Assembly: GCF_000308475.2 (NCBI RefSeq)
Contig: NZ_BAFT02000065.1
Location: forward strand, 1-64,000
Length of the DNA stretch: 64,000 nt
From: Nocardia brasiliensis NBRC 14402
Lineage (GTDB): Bacteria; Actinomycetota; Actinomycetes; Mycobacteriales; Mycobacteriaceae
Reading direction: 5' to 3'
A model generated the notes under the pieces. The model saw only the letters and a list, made by a program, of their open reading frames with translations, did not search any database and was not told the origin of the DNA. Positions 27,301 to 35,018 of this stretch are shown here, piece after piece (the stretch's first letter is position 1; every line of letters begins with the position of its first letter). The position numbers and the translations under genes were made by a program.

Positions 27301-28226
27301 GCCGAATGCACCGGCGGCGAGGCAGGCGGTGCCGTGGGTTCCGGCCACAGGGTGGAGACGATGCCGAGGCGCTCCGTCGTGCCGGGGCGCGGCGAGTTGG
27401 CCGCGGCCGTCGCGGGCGGCCGAGAGAGTTCGGATGTTCCTCTGCCGGAGAGGATTTGCTCATGCAGCCGGCGCAGCTCCGGCCCCGGTTCGACGCCGAG
27501 TTGATCCACCAGCAGGTTGCGGGTTTCCCGGTAGACATCCAGCGCTTCGGATTGGCTGCCACGCGCGTACAGTGCCCGCATCAGCACGGCGCGCGGGCGT
27601 TCGCGCAACGGGTGTTCGGCCGTCAACACGCGCAGCCGATCGATCACCTCGTCGGAACGGCCCAGTGCCACAGCGATATCCAGGCTGTCCTCCACCACGG
27701 CGAGCCACCGCTCGGCGAGCGCCGCCCGCTGCCGCTGCGCGAAGGGGCCGGGCAGGCCGGTCAGCGGCTCACCGGCGTAGAGCGCGAGTGCGCGCGTGTA
27801 GCGATCTTCGGCGCGAACCAGGTCGCCCGCTTCGCGCGCCCGGTTCGCCTCCCCGACCAGTTTGTCGAAGACACCGAGGTCGACCTGTTCGTCATCGATC
27901 CGCAGCTGGTAGCCGCCGTGGCCGGAGAGCAGCACGGTCGGCGGGGTGCGCGGCGGGCGATCGGGCTCGAGCACGCGGCGCAGCGCGGACACATAGGTCT
28001 GGATCACGCCGACGCCGCTGGCCGGGGGCACGCCGTCGTACAGCGCCGCGAGCAGGCTGTCCGCCGAAACCCATTGCCGACGCCGGAAAGCGAGCACACT
28101 CAGCACCGCCCGACGCTGCGGCGGGCCCAGCGCCAGGACTTGGTCCCCGCGGTGCGCTTCGACTCCGTTGAGCAGCGTCAACTGAACGACGGATGGCGGG
28201 TGCGCGCCCGTGTCCACCTGGTCCAT
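24375..28226 (-). CDS. SARP/AfsR-type regulator with ATPase and TPR-like domains
   Basis: 1283-aa regulator. It has an N-terminal OmpR-like winged helix (LNGVEAHRGDQVLALGPPQRRAVLSVLAF...WVSADSLL...TYVSALRRVLEPD), then the BTAD helical domain (FDKLVGEANRARE...LGRSDEVIDRL...ALYARGSQSEALDVYRETRNLL). A Pro/Ser/Thr/Ala-rich linker of about 200 residues precedes a STAND-type ATPase with Walker A ISGLPGFGKSQLLDE (near residue 510) and Walker B-like VVVVDGADLMDE. The long C-terminal helical region resembles TPRs. ATG 28226 was chosen; GTG 28253 and TTG 28256 are alternatives. Such proteins control secondary metabolism or local operons. The target is not apparent, and no biosynthetic cluster lies next to it. 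Confidence 0.85.
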   Translation of the reverse strand: MDQVDTGAHPPSVVQLTLLNGVEAHRGDQVLALGPPQRRAVLSVLAFRRRQWVSADSLLAALYDGVPPASGVGVIQTYVSALRRVLEPDRPPRTPPTVLLSGHGGYQLRIDDEQVDLGVFDKLVGEANRAREAGDLVRAEDRYTRALALYAGEPLTGLPGPFAQRQRAALAERWLAVVEDSLDIAVALGRSDEVIDRLRVLTAEHPLRERPRAVLMRALYARGSQSEALDVYRETRNLLVDQLGVEPGPELRRLHEQILSGRGTSELSRPPATAAANSPRPGTTERLGIVSTLWPEPTAPPASPPVHSAGSPTVDSAERAAKPPRSASGTEPTGAETDTAPARVDSAHLTADWARRPLAAPKPSGLPANSSATSRRTPEQPAHRPAAAMAPTTASAYSAVDSADTSTDNVHLLAGSAHPVASASHSGGVPVYPTEGWAHSPADSVDPTVGATYPTPGGTQRGRAGIDPAAPVVFERAWELAQIGAWVERAAAGSGGLLVISGLPGFGKSQLLDEVARRSAGVRRIDVTPPWDVAPPLGLIAELAATALEPAETDAHAAEVLCASLLEASGGAAPLVVVVDGADLMDERSARVLAAAAPRLRRMPVLLILALDERAWEPAVLALHGRLEPPAVAILRLSGLSVPAIEGLYEQRTGMLCPPGLAAEIQRATAGIPLLAGALIADLLTMRDPGRIPEFLPEGCYSRSISRLLGRYAPRGVVMLRALAVLQEVGPSLEILAAACAEPVSEVRHRCELLAATGILAAVSPPVFQHPLIGNTIRWLCRREDADRFRIAAAEQARSAGYSARQVAAILHDLVGARYARWTVVLLDAAEECLRQGLIPDAVRQLAAALRITLPADRDDILVRLGQLELWTNPAAARAHLEEALHSQRARGVAPTALIPLTWTMSTRWQAAAAMTLLGTVLAETEQRDPPAAQDIRAASWAVAGLTAASWRGFVAELRAAGATDQISTAVLTWDDAFGVRYSARETLARFHATADPARGWAALPQQLVGLLAHLSMWSGDLALAKQLSAQPREHHFGTIDVYRLVLHSEVLLRCGEYRPALRVLAPAVGVLDDESIRPPLALVAQYAHALLGLGRLDEAQRRLDSVAAQANPETWEWTVVLHVKGMLCAAQGDSRQAVAHYLDCGRRVGAVGISNPAHIPWRSSAALELVGLGEQARAAELAAAEYALAQRWNTPGTLGRALRALAAAAPGGVDAALLSRAVEQLRRYDSPVELVPALLELAAARPEAATELRREARNLAERMGATRYLALIDAHEPPSAVD

Positions 28227-28471
28227 CCGTACTTCACCGTCCTGCTCCGCCACCAACCCGACCAGAGTAAGCGGACCAGCACTGTTTCACTTGGCGGCGA
28301 TTTCGCGGGTGCGCAGCGCCCGTGGGACCGGTCCGCGACCAGCTCAGACCGGGCCCGCGCCACCTGAGCTGGATATTCGGCAACCCACAGGCAACCACCG
28401 GACGATCACCGCCGGGTGGTGCCTCGAACCGGCAGGTGACGCACTTCGCAGTGCACACTGCGCCCGAACAC

Positions 28472-29869
28472 TCAGGCCGGGATCAACTCACCCGGCGCGA
28501 ACCGCGGCACCGGCGGCTGAACCGGACGCAAACCCCGGGGCACCGCACGCAGGAACAGGAAGAACAGCGCAACGAGCAATACGGCCCGGCCCCACACCCC
28601 GAACTGGACGACCTTCTCCATCGTCTCGTAGGGACGACCCGAACCCAGCGCGTAGAAGTATCGGAACACGCCGACGCCAACGGCCGCGTCGGCCACCAGG
28701 TACGCCCCGATCAGCGACCACGGCACCTCTAGCAGCACCAGGAACGGCACCAGCCACAGCGTGTACTGCGGCGAATGCACCTTGTGGAACAGCAGGAACG
28801 CGCACAGCATCGCGCCGCTCACCGCGACCCACGGGAACACGCCCGTCCCGAGATACCGCTTCCAGCCCAGCCACATCGCCAGCGCGAACGCGGCGAGCAC
28901 CAGGGTCGGCGACGCGAACGACACGACCTCCTGGAACACCGCCTCACTGGCGGTGTCGTGCTCGAACAAGGGCCGAAGTCCCCAGTACCAGATGGAATTC
29001 GTGGTGATGTCGGCCTGCCGCAACTGCTGGAAGGTGATCGACGCCCGCCAGCCCTCGTAGCCGGCGACGGCGAACGGCAGGTTCACCAGGACCACGGTGG
29101 CGACGGCCGCGGCGGCGGTCAGCAGCGCGCCGCGCACGTCCAGACCGCGCGTCCGGTCCGACGGCTCGTCGCGGACGCGTTCGACGCCGCCGGTCAGCAC
29201 ATACGCCATCAGAGGCAGCACGAAGATCCCCGGATAGAGCTTGAAACAGAAGCCGAGCCCGAGCAGGATCGCGGCCAGAATTCCCCTGGTGCGCAACGAA
29301 TATCGGGTCAGCGTCGCCATCACGTAGACGGCCGCCACCGCGGTGCAGACCACCGGCAGTTCCCAGTTGTGGAAGGCATAGAGCACCAGCGGCGGTCCCG
29401 CCGCCCACAGCAGCGCCGCCCGCCCGGCGAGCCGGGCCAGCATCCACGCGGTCAGCAACGCGAACGGTGCGAGCAGCAGCGCCGAATGCCGCAGGAAGTC
29501 GGCGTCGTTGTGCGCGCCGATCGCGCCGAGCCAGATCACCGTGCCGCTGAGCACCGGATATTCCACCGCGCCGCCGACCAGCGCACCGTCGTCGGTGATA
29601 CCGCCGTTGATATAGGGAAAGACGTGCTCGTTGATATCGCGGCCGAGCCAGAGGAACTGGATGTCCGAATAACAGACCTCGGCATCCTTGCGGATCTCGA
29701 AGACCGCGCTGCGGCCGTCCGCCTGGAACGGCGCGCCCGCGCACCGCGCCTTGTTCGCGTACGCGAGCGCCAGCGTGAGCCCGCACAGCACGAGCACGAA
29801 CGCCGCCAGCACCGCGCGCCGGCGCACCCGGCGCGCGATCAGGTCGCTGACGGCGAGTCCGGTCGGCAT
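28472..29869 (-). CDS. Second GT87-like polytopic membrane mannosyltransferase
   Basis: 465-aa integral membrane protein with about ten helices, related to the gene at 2385-4205. Shared blocks are VCYSDIQFLWLGRDINEHVFPYINGG after the first helix, GLGFCFKLYPGIFVLPL in the centre (GLGGAAKLYPLLLL in the other) and LFHKVHSPQYTLWLVPFLVLL near the C-terminus. The ATG at 29869 has GGGTGG nearby; the frame continues to 29953 without family similarity. It lies divergently upstream of rpsF, next to the position of the Rv0051/Rv0052 region in mycobacteria. An envelope mannosyltransferase role is inferred from the family. Confidence 0.8.
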   Translation of the reverse strand: MPTGLAVSDLIARRVRRRAVLAAFVLVLCGLTLALAYANKARCAGAPFQADGRSAVFEIRKDAEVCYSDIQFLWLGRDINEHVFPYINGGITDDGALVGGAVEYPVLSGTVIWLGAIGAHNDADFLRHSALLLAPFALLTAWMLARLAGRAALLWAAGPPLVLYAFHNWELPVVCTAVAAVYVMATLTRYSLRTRGILAAILLGLGFCFKLYPGIFVLPLMAYVLTGGVERVRDEPSDRTRGLDVRGALLTAAAAVATVVLVNLPFAVAGYEGWRASITFQQLRQADITTNSIWYWGLRPLFEHDTASEAVFQEVVSFASPTLVLAAFALAMWLGWKRYLGTGVFPWVAVSGAMLCAFLLFHKVHSPQYTLWLVPFLVLLEVPWSLIGAYLVADAAVGVGVFRYFYALGSGRPYETMEKVVQFGVWGRAVLLVALFFLFLRAVPRGLRPVQPPVPRFAPGELIPA

Positions 29870-29964
29870 GAGCACCACCCTAAGTGGATCGATACCGCTG
29901 TGCCCGCGTTCCCTCGCCGACGAGATCGATTTCAGTGGGAAAGGGCTGTTCATGTAGCCTTGTC

Positions 29965-30029
29965 GGGTTGCTGACGCAACGACCCTCCTGCCACGGAGAG
30001 CCCGTGGCCGTTTCCTAGTCCACAGGAGG
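29965..30029 (+). promoter_or_regulatory. Structured 5' leader of the rpsF operon
   Basis: Two hairpins can be drawn directly upstream of the rpsF ribosome-binding site (AGGAGG, 30024-30029). They are GTTGC-TGAC-GCAAC at 29967-29980, extendable by GGG/CCC, and CCACGG/CCGTGG at 29991-30007. The S6-S18 complex binds its own leader in several bacteria, so an autoregulatory element is possible here. The match to that motif was not verified. Confidence 0.35.
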
Positions 30030-30039
30030 TGATTGGTCC

Positions 30040-30327
30040 GTGCGTCATTACGAAGTGATGGTTATCCTCGATCCCAGTCTGGACGAGCGCACCGTTGGTC
30101 CGTCTCTCGAGACGATGCTCAACGTGGTTCGTACCGAGGGCGGCAAGGTCGACAAGGTCGATATCTGGGGCCGTCGCCGGCTCGCCTACGAGATCGCCAA
30201 GCAGGCCGAAGGCATCTACGCGGTGGTCGATCTGACCGCGGAGCCCGCGACCGTGAGCGAACTCGACCGCCAGCTCGGCCTGAACGAGTCGGTGCTGCGC
30301 ACCAAGGTTCTGCGCCACGACAAGTAG
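30040..30327 (+). CDS. rpsF: Ribosomal protein bS6
   Basis: 95-aa 30S subunit protein that pairs with S18 on the platform. It starts MRHYEVMVILDPSLDERTVGP (GTG at 30040) and has the family segment WGRRRLAYEIAKQAEGIYAVVDL. AGGAGG lies 10 nt upstream. It is the first gene of the conserved rpsF-ssb-rpsR-rplI operon. Confidence 0.97.
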   Translation: MRHYEVMVILDPSLDERTVGPSLETMLNVVRTEGGKVDKVDIWGRRRLAYEIAKQAEGIYAVVDLTAEPATVSELDRQLGLNESVLRTKVLRHDK

Positions 30328-30416
30328 GCCCGCAACCCTCGATTGCGTCGGGGCCTGTCTCTAGGCTCTAGCGCAACAGCGAGACGCGGACTGCGTACCC
30401 GAGCAGGAGGAACCAC

Positions 30417-30962
30417 ATGGCAGGCGACACGGTCATCACCGTCATCGGAAACTTGACGGCCGACCCCGAGCTTCGATTCACGCCCGCGGGAGCGGCGGTG
30501 GCGAACTTCACCGTCGCGTCGACACCCCGTGTGTTCGACCGTAATTCGAACGAATGGAAAGACGGCGAGGCGCTGTTCCTGCGCTGCAACATCTGGCGCG
30601 AAGCTGCCGAAAATGTCGCCGAAAGCCTGACCCGCGGTTCCCGAGTCATCGTGAGCGGCCGGCTCAAGCAGCGCTCCTACGAAACCCGCGAGGGTGAGAA
30701 GCGCACGGTCGTCGAGCTCGAGGTCGACGAGGTCGGTCCCTCGCTGCGCTACGCCACCGCGAAGGTCAACAAGACCAGCCGCGGCGGCGGGGGCGGCGGC
30801 TTCGGCGGCGGCAGTGGTTCCGGCGGCGGAGGCAACTTCGCGCCGGCCAACTCAGGTGGTGGCGGTGGGCGTTCCGGCGGTGCCGAGGACGACCCTTGGG
30901 GCAGTGCGCCCGCGGCAGGCTCCTTCGGGGGCGGCCGCATGGATGACGAACCGCCGTTCTGA
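30417..30962 (+). CDS. ssb: Single-stranded DNA-binding protein
   Basis: 181 aa. The N-terminal OB-fold (residues 1-~115) reads GDTVITVIGNLTADPELRFTPAGAAVANFTVAST, with LFLRCNIWREAAENVAESLTRGSRVIVSGRLKQRSYE further on. A Gly-rich linker (GGGGGGFGGGSGSGGG) follows, and the C-terminus ends in the acidic protein-interaction tip MDDEPPF. AGGAGG precedes ATG 30417. Its place between the S6 and S18 genes is the usual one. The protein binds ssDNA at forks and recruits partners by the tip. Confidence 0.97.
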   Translation: MAGDTVITVIGNLTADPELRFTPAGAAVANFTVASTPRVFDRNSNEWKDGEALFLRCNIWREAAENVAESLTRGSRVIVSGRLKQRSYETREGEKRTVVELEVDEVGPSLRYATAKVNKTSRGGGGGGFGGGSGSGGGGNFAPANSGGGGGRSGGAEDDPWGSAPAAGSFGGGRMDDEPPF

Positions 30963-31019
30963 CAACGGCTTTCATAGGTCCACCCCGCGTGGACCATCAC
31001 TGATAACGGAGTAAAGACC

Positions 31020-31271
31020 ATGCCTAAAGCGCCCGCGCGCGAAAAGGTGCTCAAGAAGAAGGCTTGCGCGTTCTGCAAAGAAGCCAAGTCCGGAATCGTC
31101 AACATCGACTACAAGGACACGGCGCTGCTGCGTAAGTACGTCAGCGATCGCGGCAAGATCCGCGCCCGCCGCGTCACCGGCAACTGCGTGCAGCACCAGC
31201 GTGATATCGCGGTTGCCGTCAAGAACTCGCGTGAGGTCGCTCTGCTGCCTTACGTGTCGACGGCTCGCTGA
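31020..31271 (+). CDS. rpsR: Ribosomal protein bS18 (zinc-type, C+)
   Basis: 83 aa, starting MPKAPAREKVLKKKACAFCK. The family core is IDYKDTALLRKYVSDRGKIRARRVTGNC. The CxxC near residue 16 and the later CVQH indicate the zinc-binding (C+) form; actinobacteria often also encode a zinc-free paralogue induced by zinc starvation. The start is ATG 31020. It lies between ssb and rplI in the operon and partners with S6 in the ribosome. Confidence 0.96.
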   Translation: MPKAPAREKVLKKKACAFCKEAKSGIVNIDYKDTALLRKYVSDRGKIRARRVTGNCVQHQRDIAVAVKNSREVALLPYVSTAR

Positions 31272-31288
31272 GTAAGGGAGGCACGCAA

Positions 31289-31741
31289 ATGAAGTTGATT
31301 CTGACTGCAGACGTGGACAACCTCGGTGCGCCCGGCGACACCGTGGAGGTCAAGGACGGCTACGGCCGCAATTTCCTGCTGCCCCGCGGCCTGGCCATCG
31401 TGGCCAGCCGTGGCGCCGAGAAGCAGGTCGCGGGCATTCGCCGGGCGCAGGATGCCCGCCGGGTGCGCGACCTCGATCACGCCAACGAGCTGAAGCAGGC
31501 CATCGAGGGCCTGGAGTCGGTCTCGCTGTCGGTGAAGACGGCCGGCACCGGCAAGCTGTTCGGCTCGGTGACCCAGTCCGACGTCGCCGCGGCCATCAAG
31601 TCGGCCGGTGGCCCCGTGGTCGACAAGCGCAGCATCGAGCTGCCGAAGTCGCACATCAAGACGGTCGGCAAGCATGTCGTCGTGGTGCACCTGCACCCCG
31701 ATGTGGTGGCCAAGTTCGACCTGCAGGTCGCTGCCAGCTGA
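31289..31741 (+). CDS. rplI: Ribosomal protein bL9
   Basis: 150 aa, starting MKLILTADVDNLGAPGDTVEVKDGYGRNFLLPRGLA, with the N-terminal domain of L9. A connecting helix (KQVAGIRRAQDARRVRDLDHANELKQ) and the C-terminal domain follow. It begins 17 nt after rpsR with AAGGGAGG upstream and ends the operon; a long stem-loop terminator follows. Confidence 0.97.
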   Translation: MKLILTADVDNLGAPGDTVEVKDGYGRNFLLPRGLAIVASRGAEKQVAGIRRAQDARRVRDLDHANELKQAIEGLESVSLSVKTAGTGKLFGSVTQSDVAAAIKSAGGPVVDKRSIELPKSHIKTVGKHVVVVHLHPDVVAKFDLQVAAS

Positions 31742-31757
31742 TTCGAGCACGTCCCGG

Positions 31758-31796
31758 AGACCACTCCCGCGTTCGGCGCGGGGGTGGTCTTCGTTG
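31758..31796 (+). terminator. Terminator of the rpsF-ssb-rpsR-rplI operon
   Basis: A 14-bp stem, AGACCACTCCCGCG (31758-31771) with CGCGGGGGTGGTCT (31777-31790), contains one G-U pair and a 5-nt loop. It is followed by TCGTTGT. It lies 16 nt after the rplI stop. Confidence 0.85.
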
Positions 31797-31819
31797 TGCG
31801 ACGTCGGCCACTTTTGTCG

Positions 31820-31838
31820 GTAGCTAGTTATTAGCTAC
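31820..31838. promoter_or_regulatory. AT-rich palindrome in the rplI-dnaB gap
   Basis: A perfect 7-bp inverted repeat, GTAGCTA-N5-TAGCTAC, stands out as AT-rich in this GC-rich region. It resembles a repressor operator (MarR or similar), but no regulator gene lies adjacent. Confidence 0.4.
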
Positions 31839-31909
31839 ACTCACGGTCCTGCCAGACGGAACATTCTTGGCCGATCATCGCTGGTCATCGCGGTGCCGAG
31901 CGGCTCCCC

Positions 31910-32152
31910 TGTGGATGACCGGAGAAACCGACCGGTGGCAATGTGATTCAGCTCATATCGGCCACCCTGGCCGTTACCTCAACACGCCCGGCCGTTCAAC
32001 TTCCCCGACACGCCGCGACTTTGTTCATCCACACGTGGATACGCTGGCAAATCCTGGTCTATCTGCGGCTTCCCCCGCGATGACCTGGGTTTTCCCCAAG
32101 TTGTCCACAGGGGGTGCACACCGTTGGGTGAACAGTCCCCAACTTATCCACA
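31910..32152. promoter_or_regulatory. Cluster of DnaA-box-like sequences upstream of dnaB
   Basis: The 640-nt gap between rplI and dnaB holds no convincing gene. It contains TGTGGATGA (31910-31918, the complement of TCATCCACA), TCATCCACA (32025-32033), TTGTCCACA (32101-32109) and TTATCCACA (32144-32152). The third matches the actinobacterial DnaA-box consensus and the fourth the E. coli consensus. Binding of DnaA to the dnaB upstream region is a reasonable inference. The position is not the usual dnaA-dnaN origin. Confidence 0.6.
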
Positions 32153-32385
32153 GCTGTGTGCACATTCTGGTTTGATGGCCGCTTGTTGGACGCCTAGGTT
32201 CGTCGCTACAGCCCGTACAAACGGTCCCCCATGTCCGGAATCAGTGGATGTCAAGACGGTAGCTGGCACCCGCGGCGGCATTCGCCGACGCCGGCCCGCT
32301 GCGCTGCCACCTCCGCGTGGGAGCCGGACAGTGGACCGAATCATCAATATGGTGAGCCCAGGTGGAGAAAGGACGGTCGAGCCGG

Positions 32386-35010
32386 ATGGCAGTCGTCGAC
32401 GACCGCGGACACGCGGACTTCCCGCCCGAACCCCCCGGCGAGGATTTCGGCAGGCAACCACCGCACGACATGGCGGCCGAACAGTCCGTGCTCGGCGGCA
32501 TGCTGCTGAGCAAGGACGCCATCGCCGACGTCATCGAGGTCATGCGCCCCGGCGACTTCTACCGTCCCGCGCATCAGGCCGTCTACGACACCATCCTCGA
32601 CCTGTACGGGCGCGGTGAACCCGCCGACCCCGTGACCGTCGCGGCCGGCCTGGACCGCCGCGGCGAACTCAAACGCATCGGCGGCCCGCCCTACCTGGTC
32701 ACGCTCACCCAGACCGTGCCCACCGCCGCCAACGCCAGCTTCTACGCCGAGATCGTCGCCGAGAAGGCCATCCTGCGCCGCCTCGTCGAAGCCGGCACCC
32801 GCATCGTCCAGTACGGCTACGCCGGCGCCGACGGCCAGGACATCGCCGAGGTCGTCGACCGCGCCCAAGCCGAGGTCTACGAGGTCACCGAACGCCGCAC
32901 CACCGAAGACTTCCTCCCGCTCGAGGAACTCCTGCAGCCCACGATGGACGAAATCGACTCCATCGCCAGCCGCGGCGGCATCTCCCTCGGCGTCCCCACC
33001 GGCTTCACCGAACTGGACGAACTCACCAACGGCCTGCACCCCGGCCAAATGATCATCGTCGCCGCCCGCCCGGGCGTGGGCAAAGCCCTCGCGCTCGACA
33101 CCCCGCTCCCCACCCCCACCGGCTGGACCACCATGGGCGAGGTCCGCGTCGGCGACGAACTCCTCGGCGCCGCAGGCCGCCCCACCCGAGTGGTAGCCGC
33201 CACCGAGATCCTCACCGACCGCCCTTGCTACGAGGTCGAATTCTCCGACGGGACAGTCCTCGTCGCGGATGAGGAACATCAGTGGCTCACCGAGACGCGA
33301 GCTTCCCGTAGGTCGGCTCGCGAAGCTGCTTCCGGCAACTACAACCAGCGCACCTTCGCCGCGATCCGTACCACCGGCGAGATTGCGCGGACGTTGCGCT
33401 GCAGCACCGCCGACCGCCGGATCAACCACTCGGTGACCAACGCTCGACCGCTGCAGTTGCCCGCCCGCGACCTCCTGGTGCCGCCTTACACCCTCGGTGC
33501 CTGGCTCGGCGACGGCACCTCGGCCACCGCGCAGCTGACCACCGCGGACCCCGAAATCGTTGCGCGCATCGAAGCGGAAGGTCTGGTCGCCGTTCCATCG
33601 GCTACCGCGCGCTTGCGCTACTGCCTGCAATTGCCCGCCGACGAGCCGATCGCGTCCCGTGCGTGCGTGGTGTGCCGCGCCGAGTTCGTCCCGTTCACCA
33701 GCGAAGTCCGCACCTGTGGTCGGTCTTGCGGCGGCAAGGCGCGGCTCCACTCCGCTCCGGTGCCCACACCCACCTGCACACACTGCGGTGGTCCGTCGAT
33801 CGGGCTGCGGTTGTGCCAGACGTGCCGCAACGCGATCGGCAGTGTGCAGGCTCGACTGCGCACCATCGGTGTCCTCGGCGACAAACACATCCCCGTCGCC
33901 TACCTGCGGGCATCCGAACAGCAGCGGCGTGCGCTCCTCGCCGGACTGCTCGACACCGACGGCACCGTCACCCACGGCGGCTCGGTGCAGTTCGCGGTGA
34001 CCAGCGAGCGGCTGTTCCGCGACGTGCAGGAACTGGTGGTCAGCCTCGGCTACCGCTGCCACGTCTCCACGAAGCGGGTTCGGGGCCGGTCCGAGAGCTC
34101 GTCGGTCGCGTACACGATGACGTTCGCCACCGACGACGAAGTCTTCGGCCTGTATCGGAAAGCGTTGTTGCACAAGGAGCGGCGGGCCGCGCGCAACACC
34201 GCACGGTCGGGCTCGCGATACATCGTGGATGTCCGCCGGATCGAGAGCGTGCCGGTGCGCTGCGTCGAGGTCGACAATGCCGAGCATCTGTATCTGGCAG
34301 GCCGATCGATGGTGCCGACGCACAATTCCACGCTCGGCATGGATTTCATGCGGAGTTGCTCGATCAAGCATGGGTTGCCGAGCGTTATTTTTTCGCTGGA
34401 GATGAGCCGGACCGAGATCGTGATGCGTCTGCTGTCGGCGGAGGCGAAGATCAAACTCGGGGATATGCGCGCGGGGCGGATGAGTGACGACGACTGGACC
34501 AAACTCGCGCGGCGGATGAGCGAGATCAGCGAAGCGCCGCTGTTCGTCGACGATTCACCGAACCTGACCATGATGGAAATCCGGGCCAAGGCGCGACGGC
34601 TCAAACAACGCCACGACCTGAAACTAGTGGTGGTGGACTACCTCCAGCTGATGACCTCCGGTAAAAAGGTCGAATCCCGCCAGCAGGAAGTCTCGGACTT
34701 CTCGCGAAACCTGAAGCTGCTCGCCAAGGAACTCGAAGTCCCCGTGGTCGCGATCAGTCAGCTGAACCGCGGCCCCGAACAGCGCACCGACAAACGCCCC
34801 ATGGTGTCCGACCTTCGCGAGTCCGGCTCGCTGGAACAGGACGCCGACATGGTTATCCTGCTGCACCGCCCAGACGCCTTCGAGCGCGATGATCCGCGCG
34901 GCGGCGAAGCCGACCTCATCCTCGGCAAACACCGAAACGGCCCCACCGCCACCATCACCGTCGCCCACCAACTGCACCTCAGCCGCTTCGTGGACATGGC
35001 CCGCGGTTAG
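32386..35010 (+). CDS. dnaB: Replicative DNA helicase DnaB, with intein
   Basis: 874-aa precursor with a 414-residue intein, leaving a 460-aa helicase close to mycobacterial DnaB. The N-terminal domain has GRQPPHDMAAEQSVLGGMLLSKDAI. The RecA-type domain has a P-loop, PGVGK|STLG, that is split by the intein. Walker B is LVVVDYLQLM, and QLNRGPEQR and SGSLEQDADMVILLHRPD follow. ATG 32386 gives the conserved MAVVDD start; an in-frame GTG at 32362 is less likely. Without splicing the P-loop is not contiguous, so activity depends on intein removal. A Tn7-like element begins 8 bp after the stop codon. Confidence 0.97.
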   Translation: MAVVDDRGHADFPPEPPGEDFGRQPPHDMAAEQSVLGGMLLSKDAIADVIEVMRPGDFYRPAHQAVYDTILDLYGRGEPADPVTVAAGLDRRGELKRIGGPPYLVTLTQTVPTAANASFYAEIVAEKAILRRLVEAGTRIVQYGYAGADGQDIAEVVDRAQAEVYEVTERRTTEDFLPLEELLQPTMDEIDSIASRGGISLGVPTGFTELDELTNGLHPGQMIIVAARPGVGKALALDTPLPTPTGWTTMGEVRVGDELLGAAGRPTRVVAATEILTDRPCYEVEFSDGTVLVADEEHQWLTETRASRRSAREAASGNYNQRTFAAIRTTGEIARTLRCSTADRRINHSVTNARPLQLPARDLLVPPYTLGAWLGDGTSATAQLTTADPEIVARIEAEGLVAVPSATARLRYCLQLPADEPIASRACVVCRAEFVPFTSEVRTCGRSCGGKARLHSAPVPTPTCTHCGGPSIGLRLCQTCRNAIGSVQARLRTIGVLGDKHIPVAYLRASEQQRRALLAGLLDTDGTVTHGGSVQFAVTSERLFRDVQELVVSLGYRCHVSTKRVRGRSESSSVAYTMTFATDDEVFGLYRKALLHKERRAARNTARSGSRYIVDVRRIESVPVRCVEVDNAEHLYLAGRSMVPTHNSTLGMDFMRSCSIKHGLPSVIFSLEMSRTEIVMRLLSAEAKIKLGDMRAGRMSDDDWTKLARRMSEISEAPLFVDDSPNLTMMEIRAKARRLKQRHDLKLVVVDYLQLMTSGKKVESRQQEVSDFSRNLKLLAKELEVPVVAISQLNRGPEQRTDKRPMVSDLRESGSLEQDADMVILLHRPDAFERDDPRGGEADLILGKHRNGPTATITVAHQLHLSRFVDMARG
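33085..34326 (+). other. Class 3 intein in the DnaB P-loop, with homing-endonuclease motif
   Basis: 414-residue intein beginning ALALDTPLPTPTGW, so residue 1 is Ala rather than Cys or Ser, and ending VPTHN before Ser+1. Class 3 inteins use a W-C-T triad instead of the first residue. The positions fit: Trp67 in DEEHQWLTE (block B), Cys393 in VRCVEVDNAEHLYLAG (block F) and Thr412 in the C-terminal block. A LAGLIDADG-type motif, LLAGLLDTDGTV, lies near residue 285. Between residues ~190 and 245 are Cys pairs (CVVC, CGRSC, CTHC, CQTC) suggesting an inserted zinc-binding segment. The host site, directly after the P-loop Lys, is the same as in mycobacterial and Nocardia DnaB. Confidence 0.92.
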
Positions 35011-35013
35011 CGG

Positions 35014-35018
35014 GCCTC
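35014..35018. repeat. Left target-site duplication GCCTC
   Basis: The five bases GCCTC directly precede the left transposon end (TGTAGG...). The identical five bases follow the right end at 62618-62622. A 5-bp duplication is the hallmark of Tn7-like transposition. Confidence 0.9.

Noticed and set aside
31910..32152. Chromosomal replication origin
   Set aside because: DnaA boxes are present, but dnaA and dnaN are absent; actinobacterial oriC lies between those genes. Kept as a regulatory candidate only.
31867..32175. Small gene between rplI and dnaB
   Set aside because: The frame has no ribosome-binding site, unusual composition, and runs through the DnaA boxes.
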